Source: GCA-2687025 sp964473525
GTDB taxonomy: Bacteria; Poribacteria; WGA-4E; GCA-2687025
Assembly: GCA_964473525.1 (NCBI GenBank)
Contig: CAYYPK010000007.1
Coordinates: forward strand, 193,636-257,635
Reading direction: 5' to 3'
Length of the DNA stretch: 64,000 bases
The position numbers and the translations under genes were made by a program. Shown piece after piece: positions 1 through 8,491 of the stretch (its first letter is position 1; every line of letters begins with the position of its first letter). Under the pieces are notes generated by a model. It had not been told where the DNA came from and ran no database searches. It saw only the letters and a program-made list of their open reading frames with translations.

Positions 1-209
1 TGATGTTCCCCACGCGGCGGCTTGTGCTGTTCCCCATCCCTATTCCCGTGCGCGCCAAGTGGTTCGTCGTGATTTACATCATGGTCGAGCTGTTCCGCGG
101 ATTCAGCGGGCGCGGTGGCATCGCGCACTTCGCCCACCTCGGCGGGATGCTGTTCGGATACATCTACATCCGGTATCAGCAGCGGAAACGTCGGTTCATT
201 CGGTGGTAG
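1..209 (+). CDS. Rhomboid-family intramembrane protease, C-terminal fragment
   Basis: The 5' end lies outside the window, so only about the last 68 residues are seen. They hold two hydrophobic stretches and the motif AHFAHLGGMLFGY. This matches the last catalytic helix of rhomboid proteases, where the His of the Ser-His dyad sits in an AHxxG-like context. The protein ends with a short basic cytoplasmic tail (RYQQRKRRF). The catalytic GxSG motif would lie upstream and cannot be checked, so an inactive rhomboid-like protein remains possible. Confidence 0.75.
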   Translation, partial: MFPTRRLVLFPIPIPVRAKWFVVIYIMVELFRGFSGRGGIAHFAHLGGMLFGYIYIRYQQRKRRFIRW

Positions 210-372
210 ATGGCTCCGTTGGGTGAGAGGACGACTCGGCTAGGCGCGGCCGCCCGGTTCCGGAATAGTTAGCGCGATTGTGATCCTGCCCGGGGGATGC
301 CTTGGGCAGGTGTCCATCTGAAACACCCCGCAGCGCCAGCCAACGTCGCCCCGCGTAGCCTGCTCCCAGTCG

Positions 373-1365
373 CTATTTCCGCCGCCCCGTCGCAGCTCGT
401 CGGTCCATGGCCGCGACGACATCTGCGAACACCTCTGACACGTCCATCAGGTAGATCTCAGTGTTCGCGCCGTGAGGACCGTCCGGCTGGTCGCGGTCAG
501 AGGTGAACGCAATCCACCTTCCGTCTGGAGACCAACTGGGGAACCAATCCGACCACCGGTTGCGGGTGAGCTGTACGGTGGTCCCGCCGTTGGCGTTCAC
601 GGCGCATATCTCGGCGTGGCCGTCGACAGAGCACATGTACACGATCCAGGCCCCGTCCGGCGACCAGGAAGCATACGCCGCCGGGCCTGCGGCGCTCCCC
701 ACCCACACAGTGCGGGCGCCGCCGTTCATGTCGATAACGCGCAGTTCGAAGGTGACGCCCCGGCCGCGGTGAAACACAAGGTGCGAGCCGTCGGGCGACC
801 AGGCAGGATGCCCCTCGGAGAGATCGTCGTGTGTCAGACGGCGCACGTCTGCCCCCGCGCGAGTCATGATGTAGACGCCGTCTGCCCCGCTGGCCGTGGA
901 CGTGAAGGCGATCAGCGACCCGTCTGGTGACCAGGATGGCGCGCGATCCCAACCTGCGGAACCCTCCAGGGCCTCAAATCCATCGCCATTGATCCCCTGG
1001 ACGCAGATTGCCCACCGGCCGGCGAGCCAGGCTTGGAACGCGACGCTGTGCCCATCGGGTGACCACGATGGGCGGATGCCACGGATTCCCGTACGCTGCA
1101 CGTGGGACGAGGACGGAGCATCGATGTCGACGATACAGACCTGTGCGACACCGTCGACCCACGATTGATAGGCGATGCGGGCGCCGTCTGGGGACCACGA
1201 CGACGTTCTGTCACCGGTGCTGTTGTAGGTCAAGCGGCGAACCGGTCCAGCGTCCCAGTTGCGATCCGCTGCGCAGCCGACACAGAGGGCAAGCCCTAGC
1301 AGCAAGCCGCTGCGAGAACGCGCGAGCAGGTTGCCGGCGACTCGCCTCAAAGCATCGCATAGCAT
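373..1365 (-). CDS. TolB/WD40-like beta-propeller lipoprotein
   Basis: 330 residues. The start chosen is the ATG after a GGGGGAT ribosome site; an in-frame start exists at 1419. The N-terminus has arginines, a hydrophobic stretch (GLLLGLALC) and a lipobox-like LCVGC, which predicts a lipid-anchored envelope protein. The body is a run of TolB/PD40-type repeats with the PSWSPDG...IAF signature about every 43 residues, which is a beta-propeller. It is divergent from the TolB-like gene starting at 1515. Unlike the array downstream, its C-terminus runs past the last repeat into a basic tail. The family usually serves as a binding scaffold; the ligand is unknown. Confidence 0.85.
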   Translation of the reverse strand: MLCDALRRVAGNLLARSRSGLLLGLALCVGCAADRNWDAGPVRRLTYNSTGDRTSSWSPDGARIAYQSWVDGVAQVCIVDIDAPSSSHVQRTGIRGIRPSWSPDGHSVAFQAWLAGRWAICVQGINGDGFEALEGSAGWDRAPSWSPDGSLIAFTSTASGADGVYIMTRAGADVRRLTHDDLSEGHPAWSPDGSHLVFHRGRGVTFELRVIDMNGGARTVWVGSAAGPAAYASWSPDGAWIVYMCSVDGHAEICAVNANGGTTVQLTRNRWSDWFPSWSPDGRWIAFTSDRDQPDGPHGANTEIYLMDVSEVFADVVAAMDRRAATGRRK

Positions 1366-1514
1366 TGGATATCCCCCGGTCAGCCGCTCGGGTACGCGTC
1401 CACCATAGTAGCCGACCACTACGGTAGAATGCGCGCGGCTTGCGCCACACCCCTACACAACATAGTCTCCTATTGAGATATATCCACGCCGCAGGCGTTG
1501 GCCGGGGGCCTCGC

Positions 1515-2510
1515 ATGGTACGTGTAGGACGCATCAGGTCAGGCAAACGGCAGCCCAAAGGGAGGTCCACCCGCGCTTGTGCGGGCGTCGCTATGGCTCT
1601 CATGCTCGCATCCAGCGTGGCGGGAGCGGACCCGAAGGTTGCGTTCCAGGAAACAGGCGAGGGCTTCCGTATCGGCCAGAAGATCCGCGTGCTTGATCTC
1701 GCCGACGGCTCCATCGGCCGGTTCAACGACGACTGGGTGCGTGAGTCGTCCCCATCCTGGGGACCCGACGGCAGCGAACTTGCTGGGGCCGCGAGCCGGG
1801 ATGGCGGCGTCGAGGACATCTTCGTCTCGCGCCGCGATCGACCGCGCAGGTGGCTCACGGACCATCCGGCGCCGGATATGGATCCGGTGTGGTCCCCGGA
1901 CGGTTCGCGCATCGCGTTCGTGTCTCTGCGAGACGGTCCTGCGGAGCTTTACGTTGTGGACGCCGACGGTACCGACCTCGAACGCGTCACGGAGGATCCG
2001 TGGGACTCGCTAGCCCCATCGTGGGCTCCGAACGGCGCGCGGCTCGTCTACCGATCCAGGTGGGATGACGGCGATACCGCGCTGCGTGTGCTGCATCTTC
2101 TAAGCGGGCGGGACAGCGTGCTGAAGGACGACGAGCGCCGGCTAGGAGCGCCCCAGTGGTCCCCGAACGGCAGATACGTGGCCTACGAGACGTATGACAT
2201 GGGGATCGATCAACTGCACGTTGAAGTGATGACGCTCGACGGGCTCGAGCAGTGGCGGCCCACGGCAGGCATTGGCCCACACAGCACGAGCCCCGCGTGG
2301 ACCCCCGACGGCCGCATCTCGTTCGCCACGGGCAGCGTCACAACGCGCGACATCGCGGTCACCGACTTGCGCGGCGGCGCTGTCGAGATGCTCACGGATC
2401 GGCCGACGATGAAGGACGGCATCGCGTGGTACGACCCGAGGTACTTCGCCGTGCGGGCGCAGGAGGATCTCCTTGCGAAGACGTGGGGATGGCTGAAGCG
2501 GCCGGACTAG
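1515..2510 (+). CDS. TolB/WD40-like beta-propeller protein, exported
   Basis: 331 residues from the ATG at 1515. The in-frame TTG at 1440 would add an unlikely leader, whereas the ATG directly precedes a basic region and a hydrophobic signal (ACAGVAMALMLASSVAGA) and follows a GGGGGC stretch. There is no lipobox cysteine, so Sec export with cleavage after AGA is likely. The body has TolB-type repeats (SPSWGPDG, DPVWSPDG, APSWAPNG, APQWSPNG, SPAWTPDG). It lies upstream of the lipoprotein array, 137 bases before the first unit, and may share its transcript. Substrate and partner are unknown. Confidence 0.82.
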   Translation: MVRVGRIRSGKRQPKGRSTRACAGVAMALMLASSVAGADPKVAFQETGEGFRIGQKIRVLDLADGSIGRFNDDWVRESSPSWGPDGSELAGAASRDGGVEDIFVSRRDRPRRWLTDHPAPDMDPVWSPDGSRIAFVSLRDGPAELYVVDADGTDLERVTEDPWDSLAPSWAPNGARLVYRSRWDDGDTALRVLHLLSGRDSVLKDDERRLGAPQWSPNGRYVAYETYDMGIDQLHVEVMTLDGLEQWRPTAGIGPHSTSPAWTPDGRISFATGSVTTRDIAVTDLRGGAVEMLTDRPTMKDGIAWYDPRYFAVRAQEDLLAKTWGWLKRPD

Positions 2511-2647
2511 AAGGCACGGGCATGGGCTCGACAGCGGGCGTCGCTGGCTGCCAAACGCGTAGCCGTCCGACTTGCCGGCGATACGCCACGCCAGTAGTCT
2601 GTTGTGGCAGTCGCTGGAGTCGCCCGCCTGACACTGCGGAGAATGTC

Positions 2648-3619
2648 GTGCCTGCCTTCTCCAACCGAGAGACGTGGACGCCGCTCGCCCTGGCTGCCCT
2701 ATGTGTCCTCTGCGCGAGTTGCGCGGACGATGTCTCCGACATCGTGCTGGGCGACACGAATCTCGACCCACCGCAGATAGCCTTCGTCTCTAGCCGGGAC
2801 GGCTACGCGCGCATCTACGTGATGGACGACGACGGCGCGAATCAGCGCCCGTTGTCAGACCCGGACTACGGCAGTGACTCGCATCCAGCGTGGTCGCCAG
2901 ACGGCTCCCTCATCGCTTTCGTGTCGTACAGGGATCGTCATGGCGCGCGTGGCGAGATCTACGTCATGGACGCTGACGGCGAGAACGAGCGCAACATCAC
3001 GCAGGACGCTGACGTAAACGACACGACGCCGAGTTGGACGCCCGATGGGCGCATCGTCTTCGGGTCGAACCGCGAGTTCGCTGACCCGACGCCACGCCTC
3101 TACATCATGGACGCGGATGGCCGAAACGTGCAGAGAATTCCCACGCGCGACGACGAATCCGCGAGATTCCCGACCCCTACTCCCAACGGCAGGGATGTCT
3201 TCTACCGGAGCGGCTCGGCAGATGGGGGCGTCCTGTATAGGGTCGTCGGTCTGGATAACGGTCTAGCGCGAGACGTGTTCTTCACGGGACCCATCGGTCG
3301 CGAGAACCATCGACCGTTCGCCCTGTCGCGAGATGGCTCCTTGATCGCCTTCGTGGAAGACGGTTACGAACCCCGTGAGATCGTCGTCATGGGCCGCCAC
3401 GGCGAAGACCGCCGGACTGTGGCGACATACGCGCTTGGGTTTGTGGACGCGCCCGCGTGGTCTGGAGACGGTCGCATTGCGTACACGGCGGTTTACAGAC
3501 CCGGAAACGGCGCGGGCCGCGGCCGGGCGGACATCCACGTCGTCGACGCCGACGGAGGCAATGAGGTCGTGCTAACGCACACTCGCAGCTACGATGGGAT
3601 GCCAGCATGGTCGCCCTAA
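2648..3619 (+). CDS. TolB-like propeller lipoprotein, array unit 1
   Basis: 323 residues. The GTG at 2648 is chosen because GGAG lies six bases upstream and translation from it gives a classic lipoprotein signal ending LCASC. An in-frame ATG at 2522 would add a non-signal leader. About six TolB-type repeats follow (IAFVSSRDG...IYVMDDDG, HPAWSPDG and so on). The protein stops exactly after PAWSP, where the family consensus would continue DG, so the last half-blade probably closes the propeller against the first strand. The last 13 bases overlap the start of unit 2. Role inferred only as an envelope binding or scaffold protein. Confidence 0.85.
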   Translation: MPAFSNRETWTPLALAALCVLCASCADDVSDIVLGDTNLDPPQIAFVSSRDGYARIYVMDDDGANQRPLSDPDYGSDSHPAWSPDGSLIAFVSYRDRHGARGEIYVMDADGENERNITQDADVNDTTPSWTPDGRIVFGSNREFADPTPRLYIMDADGRNVQRIPTRDDESARFPTPTPNGRDVFYRSGSADGGVLYRVVGLDNGLARDVFFTGPIGRENHRPFALSRDGSLIAFVEDGYEPREIVVMGRHGEDRRTVATYALGFVDAPAWSGDGRIAYTAVYRPGNGAGRGRADIHVVDADGGNEVVLTHTRSYDGMPAWSP

Positions 3620-4596
3620 GGGCAGCGACGATCAGGAATGCGCTCGTGTGGTTCGTCGCCTGCGCCGTCGCGATGCTGGGTCCGCTTGGGTGCGGCGAGG
3701 GCGCGCTCGAGTTGGACGACGATCCCACCGCGGACGTCGTCTCGCCCACGGCTACACAGATCGCGTTCGTGTCAGATCGCGACGGCTTCCTCAGGATATA
3801 CCTGATGAACACCGACGGGAGCGACCAGCGACCCATCTCCGACCCCGCGTTTGGCGACGACACCTGGCCCGCGTGGTCTCCCGACGGTTCCAGCATTGCC
3901 TTCGTCAATGACGGAGACGGCGGCTCCGACATCTACGCTATGGATGCCAGCGGCGGCGGCCGCATGAACCTGACGAACAGCACCGACAGCTACGACACCT
4001 ACCCGGCATGGTCGCCAGACGGAGCCTACATCGCCTTCATGTCGGATCGAGATAAGGCATCCGTGCGATCGAACGGTCTGTATGTCATGCAGGCGGACGG
4101 CGCCGCGCCGCGCCGCCTTGCTGACATCGGTGGGCGCGCCGCATGGTCGCCAGATGGTACGCGCTTAGTCGCGACCGCGCGCGTAATGTACAAGCCGCAC
4201 ACGCAGATCATGGACGCCACCGGGGCGCCCATAGCGCACATTGAGGACACTCCCGCTGGGTCGAATTGGGTCGCCTGGTCCCCAGATGGCCTGCGCCTCG
4301 CGATATGCTCCGACAACCCAGACCCTGTAGGCGCGTACGAGGACTGGCTGTGCGTTGGCGTGATGGACATCACGGGCGCACATCGAGAGATCATCACGAA
4401 GAACCCGCGTGGGAGCGACGAGGCGCCGACCTGGTCTCCCGACGGAGAGCGCATCGCGTACGTCGCCCACCACGGAAACACCGTGGGTTCGTTCTATAAC
4501 GCGAGCGACATCCACGTCGTGAACCTGGCAGACATGAGCGTCGAGCGCCTGACGCACACCCGCGACTACGATGGGATGCCAGCATGGTCGCCCTAG
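3607..4596 (+). CDS. TolB-like propeller lipoprotein, array unit 2
   Basis: 329 residues. The ATG lies inside the codons for the terminal PAWSP of unit 1 (gcATGgtcgcc), a 13-base overlap in another frame that predicts translational coupling. The signal peptide ends with lipobox PLGC, followed by an acidic linker (GEGALELDDD). Repeats include IAFVSDRDG, WPAWSPDG, YPAWSPDG, APTWSPDG and a terminal MPAWSP directly before the stop. It is the array member whose leader and linker differ most from units 3 to 6, so it is probably an older copy. Confidence 0.87.
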   Translation: MVALRAATIRNALVWFVACAVAMLGPLGCGEGALELDDDPTADVVSPTATQIAFVSDRDGFLRIYLMNTDGSDQRPISDPAFGDDTWPAWSPDGSSIAFVNDGDGGSDIYAMDASGGGRMNLTNSTDSYDTYPAWSPDGAYIAFMSDRDKASVRSNGLYVMQADGAAPRRLADIGGRAAWSPDGTRLVATARVMYKPHTQIMDATGAPIAHIEDTPAGSNWVAWSPDGLRLAICSDNPDPVGAYEDWLCVGVMDITGAHREIITKNPRGSDEAPTWSPDGERIAYVAHHGNTVGSFYNASDIHVVNLADMSVERLTHTRDYDGMPAWSP

Positions 4597-5564
4597 CCTC
4601 CTCGGCTCCGCGCAAGCGCGCGCCGTGGGCGTGGCTCGTCGCTCTCGCACTGTGTCTTGTCGGCTGCGGCGAGGACGCCGAGGACATGGAGGATACGGCC
4701 GCTGCCGAGGAGCCGCAGTCCACGATCGCCTTTGTGTCTGGCCGAGATGGACACCGACGCATCTACGTGATGGACCCCGACGGCGGGCGTCAGCGTCCCC
4801 TGACCACGCCCGAATACGGAGAGGATACGCAGCCGGTGTGGTTGCCCGACGGCTCCACGCTCGCATTCATCTCTACGAGCAGCGGCGCGACGGACATCCA
4901 CCTCGTTGACGCCAGTGGATCCAACCGTCGCAACCTGACGGATAGCTCGGACCTCGATGAGGCGACGATGGCGTGGTCTCCAGACGGGGCGAGGATGGCG
5001 TACGCCGCCCGAGGACTGGACACGGACGACCGCGTGTACATCCAGGATCTGGTCGGCGCCCGCCGCGAGGATACAGGACTTGAGGAGCAGAATGTCCGGC
5101 GGCTGGGCTGGTCTCCAGATGGCGCCTCGTTCGTGTACGCGTGGCAGCAGCACTTTGACGCGTGGCCCGTCGTCCGCGTCGTCGTCCGCGACGTGGACGG
5201 AGAGGGGGCGCATCCTGTCGACACAGGCGATGTGCGTGTTGAGTCGCCGGTGTGGTCCCCGACGGGTCACCGTATCGCAATGGCGGGAGCCGTCCTCAAT
5301 GATCACCTGATTCTCGTCACGAATGCGAGAGGGACCAACCGACACACCTACCGCGTGAACACGGACGCGTCGACCTCGTGGCCCACATGGTCGCCGGACG
5401 AGCGTGAGATCGCGTACGCGGACGACCGTGAAGGGCTCCTCGTCACGGCGCGACACACCGGCCTCGGTCGTTCGGACATCTGGGTTGTGAACTTAGAGAA
5501 CCGGACCCACCGGCAACTAACGCACACCCGCGACTACGATGGGATGCCAGCATGGTCGCCCTAG
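4584..5564 (+). CDS. TolB-like propeller lipoprotein, array unit 3
   Basis: 326 residues. It starts 13 bases before the end of unit 2 at the conserved gcATGgtcgcc. The signal peptide ends LVGC, followed by the acidic GEDAEDMEDTAAAEE linker typical of units 3 to 6. The blades carry IAFVSGRDG, QPVWLPDG, MAWSPDG, LGWSPDG and a terminal MPAWSP. The first 60 or so bases are nearly identical to the start of unit 4, while the middle of the protein is clearly diverged. This pattern fits recent duplication or gene conversion at the unit ends. Predicted outer-envelope lipoprotein of unknown ligand. Confidence 0.87.
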   Translation: MVALASSAPRKRAPWAWLVALALCLVGCGEDAEDMEDTAAAEEPQSTIAFVSGRDGHRRIYVMDPDGGRQRPLTTPEYGEDTQPVWLPDGSTLAFISTSSGATDIHLVDASGSNRRNLTDSSDLDEATMAWSPDGARMAYAARGLDTDDRVYIQDLVGARREDTGLEEQNVRRLGWSPDGASFVYAWQQHFDAWPVVRVVVRDVDGEGAHPVDTGDVRVESPVWSPTGHRIAMAGAVLNDHLILVTNARGTNRHTYRVNTDASTSWPTWSPDEREIAYADDREGLLVTARHTGLGRSDIWVVNLENRTHRQLTHTRDYDGMPAWSP

Positions 5565-6544
5565 CCTCCACGGCTCCGCTCAAGCGCGCGCCGTGGGAGT
5601 GGGTCGCCGTCGTCGCACTGTGCCTACTCGGGTGCGGCGAGGACGGCGACGACGTGGAGGATATCCCGACTGACGAGGAGCCGGCGTCGAGGATCGCGTT
5701 CGTGTCCGACCGCGACGGGTATCGGCGCATCTACGTGATGCGCGCGGACGGCAAGCGACAGCGCCCCTTGACCTACCCAGAATACGGGGAGGACACGCAT
5801 CCCGTGTGGTCCCCGGACGGCCGGACCCTCGCCTTTCTCTCCACCAGCGACGGCGAACCCGACATCTACCTGGTAGACGACACCGGGGCGAACCGTCGCC
5901 AACTGACGAACAACCGCAGGCTGACCGAAGCGGCGGTAGCCTGGTCGCCGGACGGAACCAGGCTTGCCTACGCCGCCCACGGAAGGAACGGCATCCCGCG
6001 CGTCTATACCAAGGACGCGGACGGCGGCCCTCCACAGGACACGGGCATAACCAGTAGGATCATCGCTGACGATATAGCACGGCTTGGTCGGTCCCCGGAC
6101 GGCTCCTCGTTCGTCTACCAGTGGAGGAAGACCGGCGAGGCCCCGGTCCAGATGGGTGTCGTCCTGGTGGACGTCGACGGGGAGGCGTCTCTGGACCTAG
6201 CCACTGACTACTACGCGGCTGCCGCTCCAGCGTGGTCTCCCGACGGTCGCGACATCGCGATGGTGGCTTGGGACGACGGTCGGGCTCGGTTACTCGTCAC
6301 GGACGCGGCGGGCGAGAATGCCAGGGAGTACGAAGCAAACTCAGGTGGATCGTCGTCGTGGCCCTCATGGTCGCCCGATGGCAGGGAAATCGCCTACGCG
6401 GACGCAAACGGCGGCCATCTCATCATCGGATCCTTTGCGTATCCAGGACGCTCCGACATATGGGTGGTCGACCTCCAGGATCAGAGCCACCGACAGCTCA
6501 CAAATACCCGTGACTACGATGGCATGCCAGCATGGTCGCCTTAG
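5552..6544 (+). CDS. TolB-like propeller lipoprotein, array unit 4
   Basis: 330 residues, starting within the final codons of unit 3 with the same 13-base overlap. Lipobox LLGC is followed by GEDGDDVEDIPTDEE. Repeats begin IAFVSDRDGYRRIYVM and include HPVWSPDG, VAWSPDG, APAWSPDG and WPSWSPDG, with a terminal MPAWSP and stop. The length and blade count match its neighbours. The central blades vary most among the paralogs, which could mean different ligands, but nothing in the sequence identifies one. Confidence 0.87.
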   Translation: MVALASTAPLKRAPWEWVAVVALCLLGCGEDGDDVEDIPTDEEPASRIAFVSDRDGYRRIYVMRADGKRQRPLTYPEYGEDTHPVWSPDGRTLAFLSTSDGEPDIYLVDDTGANRRQLTNNRRLTEAAVAWSPDGTRLAYAAHGRNGIPRVYTKDADGGPPQDTGITSRIIADDIARLGRSPDGSSFVYQWRKTGEAPVQMGVVLVDVDGEASLDLATDYYAAAAPAWSPDGRDIAMVAWDDGRARLLVTDAAGENAREYEANSGGSSSWPSWSPDGREIAYADANGGHLIIGSFAYPGRSDIWVVDLQDQSHRQLTNTRDYDGMPAWSP

Positions 6545-7503
6545 CTTTGTGGCCACCGCGAGTCGCCTTTCCGCGCGCGTGGTCCATCGCTCTTGCATTG
6601 TGTTTCCTCGGGTGCGGCGAGGACGCCGACGACATGGAGGACATGCCGACTGACGAGGAGCCGCAGTCGAGGATCGCCTTTGTGTCCAACCGCGACGGGT
6701 ATCAGCGCATCTACGTGATGAAAGCGGACGGCAGGAATCAACGCCCCCTGACCGACCCGCAATACGGCGAGGACACCCATCCCGTGTGGTCCCCGGACGG
6801 CTCCACGCTCGCGTTCATCTCCACGAGCGATGGCGAACCAGACATTCACTTGGTGGACGCTAACGGAGCCAACCGGCGAAATCTGACGAACAGCAGGGAT
6901 CGCGCGGAGGCGGCGCTCTCGTGGTCGAGAGATGGCGCCCGGATAGCCTACGCAGCACTGGTAGCGCAGGAAGACGTGCATGCTTTGTTCGTCGTCGAGG
7001 TGGATGGGGTCTATCCACGCGTCCTTCTGGACTGGCTTTCGAACCCTCGCCGCATAGCGTGGGCTCCTGACGAAGGCCCCGTCGTGTACCAGGCCGGCCC
7101 GTCGTTCGACTCTTTCGGACAGCACGTCGTGTGGACGCGAAGCGTAGACGGCGAGACGTCCGAGCGGTTCGGCCCGCCAGCCGGCAACACAGGGGATCCG
7201 ACGTGGTCGCCCAACGGTCTCGCGGTCGCGATGGTGGGGCCCAGCGTGGGGCTGACCATCACGGACGATCGTGGGGAAAACGCGCGGTTCATCGAGACGA
7301 ACCCGGGCGGAACTCCCCGCTGGCCCAGCTGGTCTCCCGATGGGCGAGAGATCGCATACGCCGACGCCAACGGCGGCTACCCGTTCGTAGGGCACATCCG
7401 GCCCGGGTGGTCGGACATCTGGGTAGTGAATTTGTATGATGGGAGTCACCGACAACTCACGAACACCCGCGACTACGATGGGATGCCTGCATGGTCGCCA
7501 TAG
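6532..7503 (+). CDS. TolB-like propeller lipoprotein, array unit 5
   Basis: 323 residues, starting in the 13-base overlap with unit 4. The signal peptide ends FLGC, followed by GEDADDMEDMPTDEE. Blades include IAFVSNRDGYQRIYVM, HPVWSPDG, LSWSRDG, PTWSPNG and WPSWSPDG, with a terminal MPAWSP. It is very close to units 4 and 6 in its first two blades and its last blade. It differs in the middle, where a stretch reading LFVVEVDGVYPRVLL replaces the usual charged blade. Confidence 0.87.
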   Translation: MVALALWPPRVAFPRAWSIALALCFLGCGEDADDMEDMPTDEEPQSRIAFVSNRDGYQRIYVMKADGRNQRPLTDPQYGEDTHPVWSPDGSTLAFISTSDGEPDIHLVDANGANRRNLTNSRDRAEAALSWSRDGARIAYAALVAQEDVHALFVVEVDGVYPRVLLDWLSNPRRIAWAPDEGPVVYQAGPSFDSFGQHVVWTRSVDGETSERFGPPAGNTGDPTWSPNGLAVAMVGPSVGLTITDDRGENARFIETNPGGTPRWPSWSPDGREIAYADANGGYPFVGHIRPGWSDIWVVNLYDGSHRQLTNTRDYDGMPAWSP

Positions 7504-8471
7504 CTCCGCGGCCCGCGCGCCTCGCGGTTCGGCGCGCGTGGCTCGTCGCTCTCGCACTGTGTCTGCTCGGGTGCGGCGAGGACGCCGACGACATGGCGGA
7601 CATCGCGGCCGACGAGGAGCGGCAGTCGAGGATCGCCTTCGTGTCTAACCGGGACGGCTATCAGCGCATCTACGTGATGGACGCCGACGGCGGGAATCAG
7701 CGCCCGTTGACCGACCCTGAATACGGCGAGGACACGCATCCCGTGTGGTCCCCAGACGGCACAACGCTCGCGTTCATCTCGACGAGCGACGCCGGGTCCG
7801 ACATACATCTGGTCGACGCGAACGGAACCAACCGGCGCAACCTGACGAACAGCCGGGATCTCCGGGAGACCGCCATCGCCTGGTCGCCGGACAGCGGAAG
7901 CGTGGCCTACTTCGCCACGGCCCCAGAGGCCGACGGTCGCGGCTACATTCGCGACCTCGACAGCGTGTACCCGGAGCCCGCAAACCTGTGGGGATGGGAC
8001 ATCAATCGGCTGGATTGGTCTCCAGATGGGGAGTCGTTCGTCTACCGCTGGCGGCTGCCGACGGAGCAGTGCTGCCGGTCTGGCGTCACTGTTAAGTCCG
8101 TGGACGGCGCCTCCTCACTAGAGATCGGCACGAGGGTGTATCAGCCATCGTCGCCCGCGTGGTCGCGCAACGGCCTCGCCATCGCAATGTCGGCGGCCGG
8201 CCTCGACACCGGCCACATCCTCGTCACGGACGCCGAGGGCGCCAATCCACGTCTGTACCATCCGCCCCCCGGCAGTTGGGCCTACTGGCCCACATGGTCG
8301 CCGGACGGGCGAGAGATCGCGTACGCCGGCGGATACAAGGAGCATCACGTCACGGACACCTTCGAATACCCGGGCCGCTCGGATATCTGGACTATCAACC
8401 TGCAGGACCGAAGCCACCGCCAACTCACCAACAGCCGCGACTACGATGGGATGCCAGCGTGGTCGCCTTAG
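7491..8471 (+). CDS. TolB-like propeller lipoprotein, array unit 6
   Basis: 326 residues, starting in the 13-base overlap with unit 5. The signal peptide ends LLGC, followed by GEDADDMADIAADEE. Blades include IAFVSNRDG, HPVWSPDG, IAWSPDS, LDWSPDG, SPAWSRNG and WPTWSPDG, with a terminal MPAWSP. A Cys pair (EQCCRSG) in a middle blade is unusual for the set. At its 3' end the array start site has changed from gcATGg to gcGTGg, so the coupling pattern breaks here and the next full gene starts 16 bases after the stop. Confidence 0.87.
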   Translation: MVAIAPRPARLAVRRAWLVALALCLLGCGEDADDMADIAADEERQSRIAFVSNRDGYQRIYVMDADGGNQRPLTDPEYGEDTHPVWSPDGTTLAFISTSDAGSDIHLVDANGTNRRNLTNSRDLRETAIAWSPDSGSVAYFATAPEADGRGYIRDLDSVYPEPANLWGWDINRLDWSPDGESFVYRWRLPTEQCCRSGVTVKSVDGASSLEIGTRVYQPSSPAWSRNGLAIAMSAAGLDTGHILVTDAEGANPRLYHPPPGSWAYWPTWSPDGREIAYAGGYKEHHVTDTFEYPGRSDIWTINLQDRSHRQLTNSRDYDGMPAWSP

Positions 8472-8491
8472 GGATCGGCGCTAACCGATGA
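8459..8491 (+). other. Possible ten-codon vestigial ORF bridging array units 6 and 7
   Basis: At the position where the next array unit should start, the sequence reads GTG GTC GCC TTA, giving MVALGIGANR before TGA. The first four residues equal the MVAL leader of the other units. Its TGA overlaps the ATG of unit 7 as ATGA. This looks like the remnant of a former unit start that still links unit 6 to unit 7 translationally. Whether it is translated is unknown. Confidence 0.25.

Noticed and set aside
4593..5456. 287-residue antisense reading frame in the lipoprotein array
   Set aside because: It arises from the repeated WSPDG codons; similar antisense frames recur in each unit.
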